A stretch of 43,966 nt of DNA, from NCBI RefSeq assembly GCF_000972705.2, contig NZ_LATL02000177.1, positions 1 to 43,966 on the forward strand, given 5' to 3'. The translations under genes and the position numbers were made by a program. Positions 1-7,566 of this stretch are shown piece after piece. Below the pieces are notes generated by a model. It did no database searches. It saw only the letters and a list, made by a program, of their open reading frames with translations, and was not told the DNA's origin. The DNA is from Limnoraphis robusta CS-951. GTDB lineage: Bacteria; Cyanobacteriota; Cyanobacteriia; Cyanobacteriales; Microcoleaceae. Every line of letters begins with the position of its first letter. The first letter of the stretch is position 1.

Positions 1-287
1 TGAATTTTGTCACCTAGAATTAATCTAAATAAACCCGCCCCGTCAGGTTGAAATAATGTCATTAAATGTAGGGGCGGGTTCGTCGGGATTTTGGTGTCTA
101 TTATTAATATTAATAAATCCGCCCCTTCCCCGGTATGAATTGAATGAGGCGTGAATTTTGTCAATTGAAATTAACGTTAATAAATCCGCCCCGTAATCAG
201 TTTATAAATAATTGTTGGGGTGGGGCGGGTTTATAACCATTATTTCTGAGTACGATAAGTTATTGCGTAACCCGCCCCTACAGGTCT
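1..287. repeat. Intergenic G/C-rich repeat cluster (CCCGCCCC / GGGGCGGG)
   Basis: This gene-free stretch holds at least six copies of a CCCGCCCC core in both orientations, near 33, 71, 116, 185, 223 and 271, in otherwise AT-rich DNA. Positions 1-43 and 152-194 form a direct repeat of equal length: both begin TGAATTTTGTCA and end CCGCCCCGT, with a diverged middle. A further copy of the core (TAGGGGCGGGTT) lies at the other end of the window near 43915. I see no open reading frame and no regular spacer pattern, so this looks like an interspersed intergenic repeat rather than a CRISPR array. Confidence 0.6.
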
Positions 288-1712
288 TTAATTAATTTCG
301 AGTTCCCGCAGAAAGTAAAATTGCTCAGTTCCGTCAACACGACCTAAATAACCCGTTAAGGGAGAAGATAACTCTATCAGCAAGTCTCGAACTTTTTCTT
401 GAGAAAGTGTCGAGTTGATGTCGGTTGCAAACATCGAATTATATTGAATTCTGATTTCTGTAACTGTGGGTTGAGCGGTTCCGAATTCTCCCTGTTTTTT
501 AACGGCTTCAATAATTTTGCTTCGCCGTTGAATGTCTTGTTTAACTTTCTCAATATATTCATCAATTTTATCATCAATTTGTCCGGCTGTAAAATATTCT
601 TTCAGTTCAATTAGATTAACTGAACCGGGATATTTTGCTTGAAGTTCAACCAAGTTTTGTAAAGTCATGGGATTAATAATACTGATAATAGATTGTTGTG
701 CAGATTTCTCAAGATAACTTGTAGGTTTACCTGGGCCAATAATTAATTTGACAGCAGTTTCATAGCTTTCTCTACCTAAATGTCTCGTACCAATTCGATA
801 GAGTTGTTCTGCTGTAGAATCAGGAAGACTCTTTCCGGCTTTGCATTCCCCCACCATTGGATAGGGTTTATGACAATACAAATCCATCCCACCTGCACCG
901 CCTTTTGCATCACTATGAACCTCAAAACCCAAATACGCTAAACTTTTACGAACGATATTTTCAAAGGCGGTTCCTTTTTCATATTTTCCGCCTGTTTCTG
1001 CTGTTCCCAACTCGTTAATTGTAGAAATCCAATCGGGTAAAGGTTTAGTTTTTTTTGCCATTTTCCAACCTATAAATTGTTGAATTTGCTCATCGAATTG
1101 TTTCGCCGCAGAATGAGTTACTGCTAACTGAGAAATTGCGGTTTGTAATTCTTCTAATTCGGGATGTAATGGAGGCTGACGGTTGAGAATTTGACGATAT
1201 CGTTGATCGAAGGCGTCGTTACTTAAAATCGGGTTATCTTCACTAACCGTTAAAGCGGGGGAAATAGGAAGAAAACGGGGACTAGAATTAACCGCAATTT
1301 CTGACGGTTCACTCAGTTGATAAACCCGCAAATAGGTTAGAAAAAAATGTCCTCGCTTGGCTAAAGTTTGATGCAAAGCTTCCTCAGTCCAAACCGTTAA
1401 CTGAGATAACAAATCCAACCGTTCTGCTTCGTTAACGATTTGACAAAGTTCACATTTTGCCCAACTTTTTATCGTTACCGTTTCCGAACCCAATTCAGCT
1501 AAACTCTGATGAACTGTTGGTAAAAAATTCGGACGATAATATTGTTCGTTTGGGAGGGTATTGGATGATGTATCTGCGGGATAAAGAGCGAACTGTCTAC
1601 CGGGATTAATAAAAATTCCAGCAATAATTAAGATAGTTCGCCCTTGGTTTAACGCTTCCAATTCGGGAGCAGGTAGACGCAAAGCAACGTCAATAGAAAT
1701 AGATTGACTCAC
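288..1712 (-). CDS. DUF1802-like / PD-(D/E)XK nuclease fusion protein
   Basis: The 474-residue protein has two parts. Residues 1-135 resemble the cyanobacterial DUF1802 family: a LNQGRTILI strand, then FLPTVHQS, a KSWAKCEL segment and a TYLRVYQL ending. Residues 245-330 look like a restriction-endonuclease fold: E251 in a helix, D277 in GGAGGMDLY and E289-x-K291 in VGECKAGK, the spacing expected for a PD-(D/E)XK metal site. The C-terminus (380-474) is charged and probably helical. The start is GTG at 1712, preceded by AAAAGGAAA. The gene lies 22 bp after the ATPase gene and is the last of three co-oriented genes. DNA cleavage in a defence or repair role is inferred from fold and context; the DUF1802 assignment is from memory of family motifs and is less certain than the nuclease call. 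Confidence 0.7.
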   Translation of the reverse strand: MSQSISIDVALRLPAPELEALNQGRTILIIAGIFINPGRQFALYPADTSSNTLPNEQYYRPNFLPTVHQSLAELGSETVTIKSWAKCELCQIVNEAERLDLLSQLTVWTEEALHQTLAKRGHFFLTYLRVYQLSEPSEIAVNSSPRFLPISPALTVSEDNPILSNDAFDQRYRQILNRQPPLHPELEELQTAISQLAVTHSAAKQFDEQIQQFIGWKMAKKTKPLPDWISTINELGTAETGGKYEKGTAFENIVRKSLAYLGFEVHSDAKGGAGGMDLYCHKPYPMVGECKAGKSLPDSTAEQLYRIGTRHLGRESYETAVKLIIGPGKPTSYLEKSAQQSIISIINPMTLQNLVELQAKYPGSVNLIELKEYFTAGQIDDKIDEYIEKVKQDIQRRSKIIEAVKKQGEFGTAQPTVTEIRIQYNSMFATDINSTLSQEKVRDLLIELSSPLTGYLGRVDGTEQFYFLRELEIN

Positions 1713-1734
1713 GTTTATTTCCTTTTAAACTCAA

Positions 1735-3621
1735 CTAAAAATTAGCTAAATCTTGTTCATCGCTAGCATCTTCTTCTTCAAAAGATAATACACCCAAGTC
1801 AAACAGTTCTTCTTCGATCATGTCATCAGGGACAATATAGGAAGGATCGCTGAGAATTTCTTGAAGTAAAGGATTACTCGCGCCTAATAAATTTTCAGCA
1901 CCTTTTTCAGCAATAAATTGTTCAATTTCTTCTTTTGTGAGTTGATATTCAACTTCCCGTTTATTGTAAACCGAACGAATCGCAATCAGGGGTTTAAGCT
2001 CATCTTCTTTCAGTTCAACATATTCTCCGCCTTTCTCGATCAAAGGTGTAATATATGTATTCTGAATATAAGGAGTCATTTTTCGGTCTTTGGAACGAAC
2101 TAAACAACTGCGGGTTAACTCAATCCCAAAGTTTTCGGGTTGGGTTAATCTTCGGAGTCCAGCGCCTAATGAATTTCCTCCCGTGTATTGTAACACTGCT
2201 ACCCCGATTTTAACTTTTTTTCCGTCTTCGGTTCCAATGATTTTAAAGTTGATATAGTTGTCTTTTCCAGATTTATTGTTGACGCTTTCAGTGACATCTT
2301 TAATCAAAACTCGCTCAATGGTTTGACCAATTAACCCTCGAAATCCAAATAACAAAGCATCTGCTATTGAGTAGTTATCGTCAATATAGTTGTCAATTTC
2401 TAATTGCATTTCTATATTGAAAGCAGATTGAACTTTATTTTCAACTTCGGGAGAACTTACTTGGGGATCTAAAAGCTGAGGCAGTTTTTCTTTGCACCAA
2501 GTTAAAACCCTTCGGACAGTTTCAGATTTAGTTTTTCCAAGTTTACGCAATTCTGTTTCATCAAATGGATAAAGCGGATAAGGAGGTGTGAGATTTGTTT
2601 CTTTGTACAACTGGTTTAGTCGTAATTTCACCAACTCAACAACCGATTCTTCATCCATAAATTTCAAGTTGAGTGCTTCTCCATAAGCGGAAACTTTCTG
2701 CCAAGATAGATCAGCTTTTTTTATTTTATCTTGCCAAACCGCAGGTAACATTACGCTGAGAATAACGCCATTGCTTAAGTTCTCAAACAGTTCTTTAATC
2801 AATCCAGCAACAATTTGTGCTTTGGTGAACCCCTGTTCATTAAATTCTTTACTATCTAGCTCATCAAAGCAAATCAAGATTTTATTGTACTGGCTAATAA
2901 TTGCCAAAGTTTCAACTACAGTTTCAAACGATTGGGATTGAGTGGGTAGTCTCAACTCATTTGCGTTACATTGAGCAATTTCTTCACCCGCTAACCACTT
3001 GACTGCGTATGGAAACTGATCGGGTGAAAGTGTCCAGAAGATCGCTTTGATAATATCAGGATTTTTGTCAGCTATTTTTTTGTGAAAAGCTCTGGTAAAC
3101 TGCTCAACTTTTTTTGAGATAGATTCCAACGAAGCCTTTTGAAACTTTTCAACCAAATTTGGAGGATCATACTGATTGGGTTGGGGTTTAACAACTTTAA
3201 GAACGTGGTTAATCATTGCAGTTGCTAACTCTTGCCATTGTTTGACTTCTTGATGACCCACTTTTTTAAGACTATTAGCCAAGATTTTTTGAAAGGTGTT
3301 TTTGAGATCTTGATTGAGATTTCCGTATTGATTGGCATAGACAAATAACGTATTACCCTGAGTTTGCAATTGATGACGAAGGCGACTAATGATATGACTT
3401 TTTCCGGTTCCATATTCCGCAGTCACTACAATTGAGGTTGTTTGATTTTGTTTGAGGGCTTGCAGAACTGCATTTGAGGCGTGAGCATTGAGAGATTTGA
3501 CATCAGTAATAGCGTAATTCCAGATGTGGTTGTGGCACACACTATACTCGCTAAAAGGATTTTTTTCCAGAAGGGCTGATTTGATGTCTTCCAGGGGAGA
3601 ATGAACGTTTGAATGTGTCAT
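1735..3621 (-). CDS. P-loop ATPase of a putative defence operon
   Basis: The 628-residue protein carries a Walker A motif, AEYGTGKS, at residues 68-75 and a Walker B motif, ILICFDELD, at 248-256 in which D253-E254 would bind magnesium and activate water. The architecture (an N-terminal P-loop domain with an inserted helical stretch, then a long C-terminal region) recalls ORC/STAND-like and BREX-type ATP-binding proteins, where the GEYGxGKT-type P-loop is common, but I cannot assign a named family. The C-terminal 50 residues are very acidic. The ATG at 3621 follows AGGA at a proper distance. It lies 41 bp after the winged-helix gene and 22 bp before the nuclease gene. The likely role is an ATP-driven motor or switch controlling the nuclease, by analogy with other ATPase-nuclease pairs; this is inference. 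Confidence 0.7.
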   Translation of the reverse strand: MTHSNVHSPLEDIKSALLEKNPFSEYSVCHNHIWNYAITDVKSLNAHASNAVLQALKQNQTTSIVVTAEYGTGKSHIISRLRHQLQTQGNTLFVYANQYGNLNQDLKNTFQKILANSLKKVGHQEVKQWQELATAMINHVLKVVKPQPNQYDPPNLVEKFQKASLESISKKVEQFTRAFHKKIADKNPDIIKAIFWTLSPDQFPYAVKWLAGEEIAQCNANELRLPTQSQSFETVVETLAIISQYNKILICFDELDSKEFNEQGFTKAQIVAGLIKELFENLSNGVILSVMLPAVWQDKIKKADLSWQKVSAYGEALNLKFMDEESVVELVKLRLNQLYKETNLTPPYPLYPFDETELRKLGKTKSETVRRVLTWCKEKLPQLLDPQVSSPEVENKVQSAFNIEMQLEIDNYIDDNYSIADALLFGFRGLIGQTIERVLIKDVTESVNNKSGKDNYINFKIIGTEDGKKVKIGVAVLQYTGGNSLGAGLRRLTQPENFGIELTRSCLVRSKDRKMTPYIQNTYITPLIEKGGEYVELKEDELKPLIAIRSVYNKREVEYQLTKEEIEQFIAEKGAENLLGASNPLLQEILSDPSYIVPDDMIEEELFDLGVLSFEEEDASDEQDLANF

Positions 3622-3662
3622 GGTACTGTCCTAAAAATTTAAGGTTTACAAACAATTTACAA

Positions 3663-4334
3663 TTAGAAACTGAGCCGTCTGACGTAATAGCGCATTCCTC
3701 CAAGTTCAGTTTTGATCGAGTCTTCAGCTTTATCGGGGGTAATATCTGTCATTTCACCGCCTATCAGTTGGATCAAGTCATTGGCTTGCATTTCTAACAT
3801 CCAATCACTAAATTGCGATCGCGTGACTTTTTCCCCAATTTCCCGGCGAATGCGATAAATTGGCACAAGATTGTCATAATTAAAGTCACGGTTGAGGCAC
3901 TCATAAACCTCCAAGGCGACGGACTTAAACTCATCATAAGATGTAATCTTATTTTCTGAAATAGAGGGTTGAGAATTGACCTGTTTTGTGTTATAATTGC
4001 TCTGTCGCAGCCACCGCAAAACGGCGTTAAAATCCTTCGTTCTCACCCGTTGTCTGGCGTTATATTCAAAGTCAGGACTTTTCAGACAGTCCTCTAAAAT
4101 CTGCAAACCGATATCGGTTAAAGAAACTTTAACAGATCGGTTTTTCGTTGTGATCGCGATCGCACCTTTTTCGTTTAATTCGTCTAGTACGGGTTGATAG
4201 GTGGCGACTTTCTCTTTACCTTGTTTAACCGAATTAATCAAATCACTTTTTTTGATTTGATCAGTTGCGCCGCCTAAGTCCCACAGTGCAAGCAACAGAC
4301 GAGTTTTGATTTTTAAATCTACAGAATTGGGCAT
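3663..4334 (-). CDS. Winged-helix DNA-binding-like protein, first gene of ATPase-nuclease operon
   Basis: I do not recognise a named family. Residues 10-90 read as a winged helix: LLLALWDLGG, a KKSDLINSV helix, a recognition-helix-like YQPVLDELNEKG and a wing (AITTKNRSVKVSLT). A second helical domain follows at about 135-223, with an RSQFSDWMLEMQ helix that may be another helix-turn-helix. I prefer the ATG at 4334 (223 residues); a GTG at 4343 in frame is the longer option. The gene is divergent from the VOC gene at 4493, and the 150 bp between them hold a CCGT-N6-ACGG palindrome at 4430-4443. It is 41 bp upstream of the ATPase gene. It could be the DNA-binding subunit or the repressor of the operon. 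Confidence 0.6.
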   Translation of the reverse strand: MPNSVDLKIKTRLLLALWDLGGATDQIKKSDLINSVKQGKEKVATYQPVLDELNEKGAIAITTKNRSVKVSLTDIGLQILEDCLKSPDFEYNARQRVRTKDFNAVLRWLRQSNYNTKQVNSQPSISENKITSYDEFKSVALEVYECLNRDFNYDNLVPIYRIRREIGEKVTRSQFSDWMLEMQANDLIQLIGGEMTDITPDKAEDSIKTELGGMRYYVRRLSF

Positions 4335-4429
4335 GATTTTCACGGTACTAACTGAGGCTGTTCAAACTTGCATCAGCTTAGATTCTCCTTCTATCTAATA
4401 TTGTATAAGAGGTCAGTTTAGATTAAAAT

Positions 4430-4443
4430 CCGTAATATCACGG
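4430..4443. promoter_or_regulatory. CCGT-N6-ACGG palindrome, possible operator
   Basis: The sequence CCGTAATATCACGG has 4-bp inverted half-sites spaced by six bases and is followed by AAATTAA. It lies in the divergent region between the winged-helix operon (start 4334) and the VOC gene (start 4493). Matching palindromes occur at 29660 and 32449 in this window. A regulator binding site is inferred; the protein is unknown. Confidence 0.4.
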
Positions 4444-4492
4444 AAATTAAGTGATTGTTTGTTACTGCTGTGTTGAAAATACTTAGGTGTAG

Positions 4493-4858
4493 ATGATGAA
4501 AATTATTCAATCTCTCCATGCGGCGATTTTAGTGGCTGATTTAGAAAAAGCAAATAATTTCTATGGAAATATTCTCGAACTTCCTCAAGTTGAACGTTCT
4601 CTCAATTTTCCTGGAACTTGGTATCAAGTCGGAGACTTTCAAATTCATTTAATTCAAGCCCCTGCGGTAGTTCCTGATGTGGTTAATAACGAAAAATGGG
4701 GACGAAACAGACATCTCGCCTTTTCTGTAGATAACTTAGAAGAATTCCAACAAAAACTCACCGAAAATAACTGCACGTTTCAAATGAGTTCATCGGGTAG
4801 GGCGGCGTTATTTGTGCAAGATCCTGATGGTAATATTATCGAACTCAGTCAAGCTTAA
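4493..4858 (+). CDS. VOC (glyoxalase/dioxygenase superfamily) protein
   Basis: The 121-residue protein is one VOC unit of two beta-alpha-beta-beta-beta modules: LHAAILVADLEKANNFYGNI at the start and RHLAFSVDNLEEFQQKL in the middle, ending with the typical VQDPDGNIIELSQ strand. H9, H74 and E117 are plausible metal ligands, as in glyoxalase I and related enzymes. The substrate cannot be read from sequence; small VOC proteins include lactoylglutathione lyases, fosfomycin-resistance-type transferases and dioxygenases. Two ATG codons sit in tandem at 4493 and 4496. The gene ends eight bases before the recombinase gene, so the two are probably co-transcribed, though no functional link is evident. 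Confidence 0.85.
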   Translation: MMKIIQSLHAAILVADLEKANNFYGNILELPQVERSLNFPGTWYQVGDFQIHLIQAPAVVPDVVNNEKWGRNRHLAFSVDNLEEFQQKLTENNCTFQMSSSGRAALFVQDPDGNIIELSQA

Positions 4859-4866
4859 ATCATTCC

Positions 4867-6162
4867 ATGAAAATTATTGCTTATTCCTACAGCGATCCGT
4901 TGCTAGAAACACCTCCGAACCGGATGATTTGGGGTTGGGAAATCGATCAGGTTTATCAAGATTTGGGAGAACGTCAACAACTGGATAAACTATTAGCAGA
5001 CTGTGAAGCTGAACCGACAGAATATCTGTTAATTCGACGGTTTGAAGAACTCGGAGACTCTCTACAACAAGTTAGCGATCGCCTCTTGCAATTAGAAAGA
5101 TTAAATGTTAAAATTATTGCTATAGAATCTAATCTGAATCGTGCGATTTCTGATGCGACTCAAGTTGATTTAATTAAACTGATTGCCGAAATTCAAACCA
5201 GTCAACGCAGTCGCCGCATCCGTCAGGGACACGCCCGCAACCGCATCAATGCCACACCACCCCCCGGAAAAGCCCCCTACGGTTATCGTCGGGGAAAAGA
5301 GCGCTATACTTTAGATCGAACCACCGCCCCAGTCGTTAAAGAATTTTTTGAACGGTTTTTAATTTACGGTTCGTTGCGGGGGGCGGTGCGATATTTAGAA
5401 AAGCGATATAGCAAGAAAATCTCAGTCACAACGGGGAGAAGATGGTTAACAAATCCCGTTTATCGAGGAGATTTAGAATATAAAAATGGGGAAGTTCTTC
5501 TCAATACTCATGTTGCAATTTTATCTCGGGAAGAAGCCGCCCAAATTGATAGATTATTGCGCCGCAACCAACAAATGTCTCCGAAAACTGCAAGTGCGCC
5601 TCGTTCCTTAGCGGGTTTAGTGTTTTGTGGGGAATGTGGCTGTTTGATGACGGTTAGCCGAGTCACAACCTATCGGAAAAGCCGCGAATATTTGTATTTG
5701 CGCCCCACCGCTTGCCCGCTTCAACCCAAGTGTAAAGCCTTATCCTATAATAACATTTTAGAGGCAACAATTCAACAAATTTGTGAGGATTTACCCCGAG
5801 CGGTTTCAGAGTTAGAACTACCCAATTTAGATAGAATTAAAATAGAACTTCAACAAGCCCTAACAATAAAACAAGAAATTCTCTCTCAATTACCCCAGTT
5901 AACCGCAACGGGAATATTAGATGAAGAAACCGCCCAACTGCGAACCTACAAAGTGAAAACAGAAATCGCCCAACTCCAAGGAAAACTCGCTCAATTTCCC
6001 CCAGTGAGTTTAAAAGAAACCGCCCAAGCCGTTTCTATACAGCAGTTTTGGCTAGATTTATCGGAAACTGAACGGCGCTTTTATTTTCGAGAATTTATCC
6101 GTAAAATTGAGATTATTCGACAAGACAAAAACTGGAAACTCAATGTTGAGTTTATTTTTTAA
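4867..6162 (+). CDS. XisF-like large serine recombinase
   Basis: The 431-residue protein has a short N-terminal resolvase-like domain (1-115), a Recombinase domain (about 125-235, with PPPGKAPYGYRRG and TNPVYRGDLEYKNGEV), a zinc ribbon (C254, C257, C283, C289) and a C-terminal coiled coil (about 310-375). This order is that of large serine recombinases; cyanobacterial relatives include XisF, which excises the fdxN element. The N-terminus has candidate nucleophiles S7 and S9 in AYSYSDP, but the segment matching the resolvase LDRLxR motif reads RRFEELGDS (57-65), so two arginines usually needed for catalysis are acidic here. Either this subfamily uses other arginines (R57, R58) or activity is reduced. 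No phage or element genes adjoin it, and I could not identify attachment sites. Confidence 0.8.
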   Translation: MKIIAYSYSDPLLETPPNRMIWGWEIDQVYQDLGERQQLDKLLADCEAEPTEYLLIRRFEELGDSLQQVSDRLLQLERLNVKIIAIESNLNRAISDATQVDLIKLIAEIQTSQRSRRIRQGHARNRINATPPPGKAPYGYRRGKERYTLDRTTAPVVKEFFERFLIYGSLRGAVRYLEKRYSKKISVTTGRRWLTNPVYRGDLEYKNGEVLLNTHVAILSREEAAQIDRLLRRNQQMSPKTASAPRSLAGLVFCGECGCLMTVSRVTTYRKSREYLYLRPTACPLQPKCKALSYNNILEATIQQICEDLPRAVSELELPNLDRIKIELQQALTIKQEILSQLPQLTATGILDEETAQLRTYKVKTEIAQLQGKLAQFPPVSLKETAQAVSIQQFWLDLSETERRFYFREFIRKIEIIRQDKNWKLNVEFIF

Positions 6163-6209
6163 CTAACCCCCCAACGACCTCTCCCTAACCCTCTCCTACG
6201 AGGAGTTTG

Positions 6210-6312
6210 AAAGCTTAAAAGCGGGGAATAAATTCCCCGTCTAAAAACCCACCTAAGTCCTATACGCGAGGACTTTATGTATTAGACAGAGATTTTAATC
6301 TCTGGATCTCTG
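6210..6312 (+). repeat. Diverged copy of hairpin-cluster repeat
   Basis: Between convergent genes lie a hairpin CGGGGAATAAATTCCCCG (6222-6239), a GTCTAA/TTAGAC outer stem enclosing AAGTCCTATACGCGAGGACTT, and a second hairpin AGAGATTTTAATCTCT. The order matches the reverse complement of the hairpin units at 28614-29349, although the stem bases differ, with compensating changes on both sides. The first stem may also terminate transcription of the recombinase gene. Confidence 0.65.
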
Positions 6313-6325
6313 GATCTCTGACTGG

Positions 6326-6667
6326 TTATAAATATAATAATAAAGTCTCTTTATTTAACTGGGGTTTTGCTTGAGAAGCAGAAGCTGCTTTAGTTCCCGG
6401 AAAACGAGCAATTGCGGCGGCTGAGGTTGATGTTTGTTCCGAATTTGGATTGAGTAAAATAAAATTATTCAGAATTTCTAACTGAGCATCAACAATTTCA
6501 TCATAATTTTCATACCACTTGGCGATCTCAACTGATAAGGTTTCGATATCATCTTCTAACGGTTCTATTAACTCAAGTAGTTCTTGACGTTTTGACTCGG
6601 GGAAGAGTTGAGGTTTTTCTTTCAAAAGTTGCAGAAAGGCTTTTAGGTTTTGACTGTGAAAAGACAT
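6326..6667 (-). CDS. Hypothetical protein, helical N-terminus and low-complexity tail
   Basis: The 113-residue product is not one I recognise beyond a resemblance to short cyanobacterial hypothetical proteins that begin with an NLKAFLQLLKE helix. Residues 1-75 are predicted helical and acidic (LLELIEPLEDDIETLSVEIAKW). Residues 78-113 are rich in Ser, Ala and Thr and end in LLLYL. It has no signal peptide or membrane segment. It is convergent with the recombinase gene, and its 3' end abuts the hairpin repeat at 6210-6312. The ATG at 6667 has no clear ribosome binding site, so the start is uncertain. Confidence 0.55.
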   Translation of the reverse strand: MSFHSQNLKAFLQLLKEKPQLFPESKRQELLELIEPLEDDIETLSVEIAKWYENYDEIVDAQLEILNNFILLNPNSEQTSTSAAAIARFPGTKAASASQAKPQLNKETLLLYL

Positions 6668-6798
6668 AGACTAATATCTGTTAATTGTAACATACAATCA
6701 ATTGGGTACAGTCCTGATTAACGCTAATGTTGAATCGGGATATTTTCTCACCTCACCACTCAACACCAGGGATCAGAAAACTGCACCCAGTTTAGAGT

Positions 6799-6957
6799 TT
6801 AGCCTTTAGTGAGGCGAAGATGCTCCATCACCCGACGCTTGCGTTCATCCGATGAACTCAAGGGGTTGTACGAGGTGGATGAAGCTTGGGTGAACTGTCC
6901 TAGACTACGGGCTAGGTGTTCTTGAATTTTCTGCTTCTGCTCGTCTGAACTGGCCAT
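6799..6957 (-). CDS. 52-residue protein with two copies of a SSDE(Q/R)K-EHL motif
   Basis: This short gene encodes 52 residues beginning MASSDEQKQKIQEHLARSLG and ending SSSDERKRRVMEHLRLTKG. The two halves are clearly related: SSDE-Q/R-K-x-x-x(2)-x-EHL followed by a basic residue, so the protein is an internal duplication of an 18-residue helical motif. It is soluble, charged and probably unfolded or helical. The duplication and the clean ATG-to-TAA frame argue that it is real, although no strong ribosome binding site precedes it. The function is unknown; a short conserved helix in two copies suggests a protein-binding peptide. Confidence 0.6.
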   Translation of the reverse strand: MASSDEQKQKIQEHLARSLGQFTQASSTSYNPLSSSDERKRRVMEHLRLTKG

Positions 6958-7156
6958 AATTATTTAGCGGGAACTCGCATCAGGTGTTTTACCTCTCTAT
7001 TCTTATACGAATTGAGAACTTTTTGACGAAGAAAAATAGATAACTTGAGAAGATAGCGTGATCCTGTCACTTCAACCCCTTTTCGGAAGTTTGGGTACTC
7101 GGGTTAGATGTCCAACTCGAGAGGTTTTCCCCCAGAAAAATTACGGTCTTTCCACC

Positions 7157-7184
7157 TTGACGAAAATCCCAGTTTAGGTAATAT
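7157..7184 (+). promoter_or_regulatory. Probable sigma-70 promoter of the 22-aa ORF
   Basis: TTGACG at 7157-7162 and TAATAT at 7179-7184 are spaced by 16 bases. An alternative -10 box, TATAAT, lies at 7186-7191. The predicted transcript would carry a short leader, a strong AGGAGGT ribosome binding site at 7228-7234 and the 22-codon ORF. Confidence 0.45.
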
Positions 7185-7240
7185 TTATAATTAGAAGAAT
7201 AAATTCTAATCATAACCCTATAACTTCAGGAGGTATTGTC

Positions 7241-7309
7241 ATGTTCTTTCCTTTATGCCTGTTTTCATTTTTCGTTCTCGCCGCTTACTTGACAGTTCCT
7301 CTCGTCTAA
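7241..7309 (+). CDS. 22-residue hydrophobic small protein
   Basis: A 22-codon ORF encodes a peptide starting MFFPLCLFSFFVLAAYLTV and ending PLV, almost entirely hydrophobic and long enough to span one membrane. It is preceded by CAGGAGGTATTGTC, a near-perfect Shine-Dalgarno sequence at ideal spacing, and by a good promoter at 7157-7184. A strong intrinsic terminator follows at 7326-7367. The whole forms a stand-alone transcription unit of about 170 bases. I cannot match it to known small photosystem, cytochrome b6f or Kdp subunits. It could be a small membrane subunit or a leader peptide, but the absence of a gene directly beyond the terminator makes a leader less likely. Confidence 0.5.
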   Translation: MFFPLCLFSFFVLAAYLTVPLV

Positions 7310-7325
7310 CCGATTAGTAATCATT

Positions 7326-7367
7326 AACTTCCCTTAACCTATCAAAAACAGGTGAGGGAAGTTTTTT
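7326..7367 (+). terminator. Rho-independent terminator
   Basis: AACTTCCCT (7326-7334) pairs with AGGGAAGTT (7355-7363), and ACCT (7337-7340) pairs with AGGT (7350-7353) inside it. The stem runs directly into a run of T residues. It ends the transcript of the 22-aa ORF. Confidence 0.85.
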
Positions 7368-7510
7368 ATGTCTTGTTGTCTTGATTTTATCATAAAACAT
7401 TCAACTAAAATTCAAAGCAAGTTGAAAATTATTTAATTTTTTAGAGCTATTTTTAAAACCAGAAAAACCACCAATGTACAGAGAAAACTTAACAGCAAAT
7501 CTTTGTGTCT

Positions 7511-7540
7511 TTGTGTTGAATCACCGTACTACTCTATAAT
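7511..7540 (+). promoter_or_regulatory. Possible promoter of the metallophosphoesterase gene
   Basis: A consensus TATAAT at 7535-7540 is preceded by a weak TTGTGT at 7511-7516 with 18-bp spacing. It lies 27 bases before the ATG at 7567. The rest of the 200-base gap from the upstream terminator shows nothing else. Confidence 0.4.
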
Positions 7541-7566
7541 TAAAAAGTGACAAGCAGAGTTACACC

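Noticed and set aside
6163..6325. Small RNA gene after the recombinase
   Set aside because: The structure is explained as a diverged copy of the hairpin-cluster repeat; no promoter is visible.
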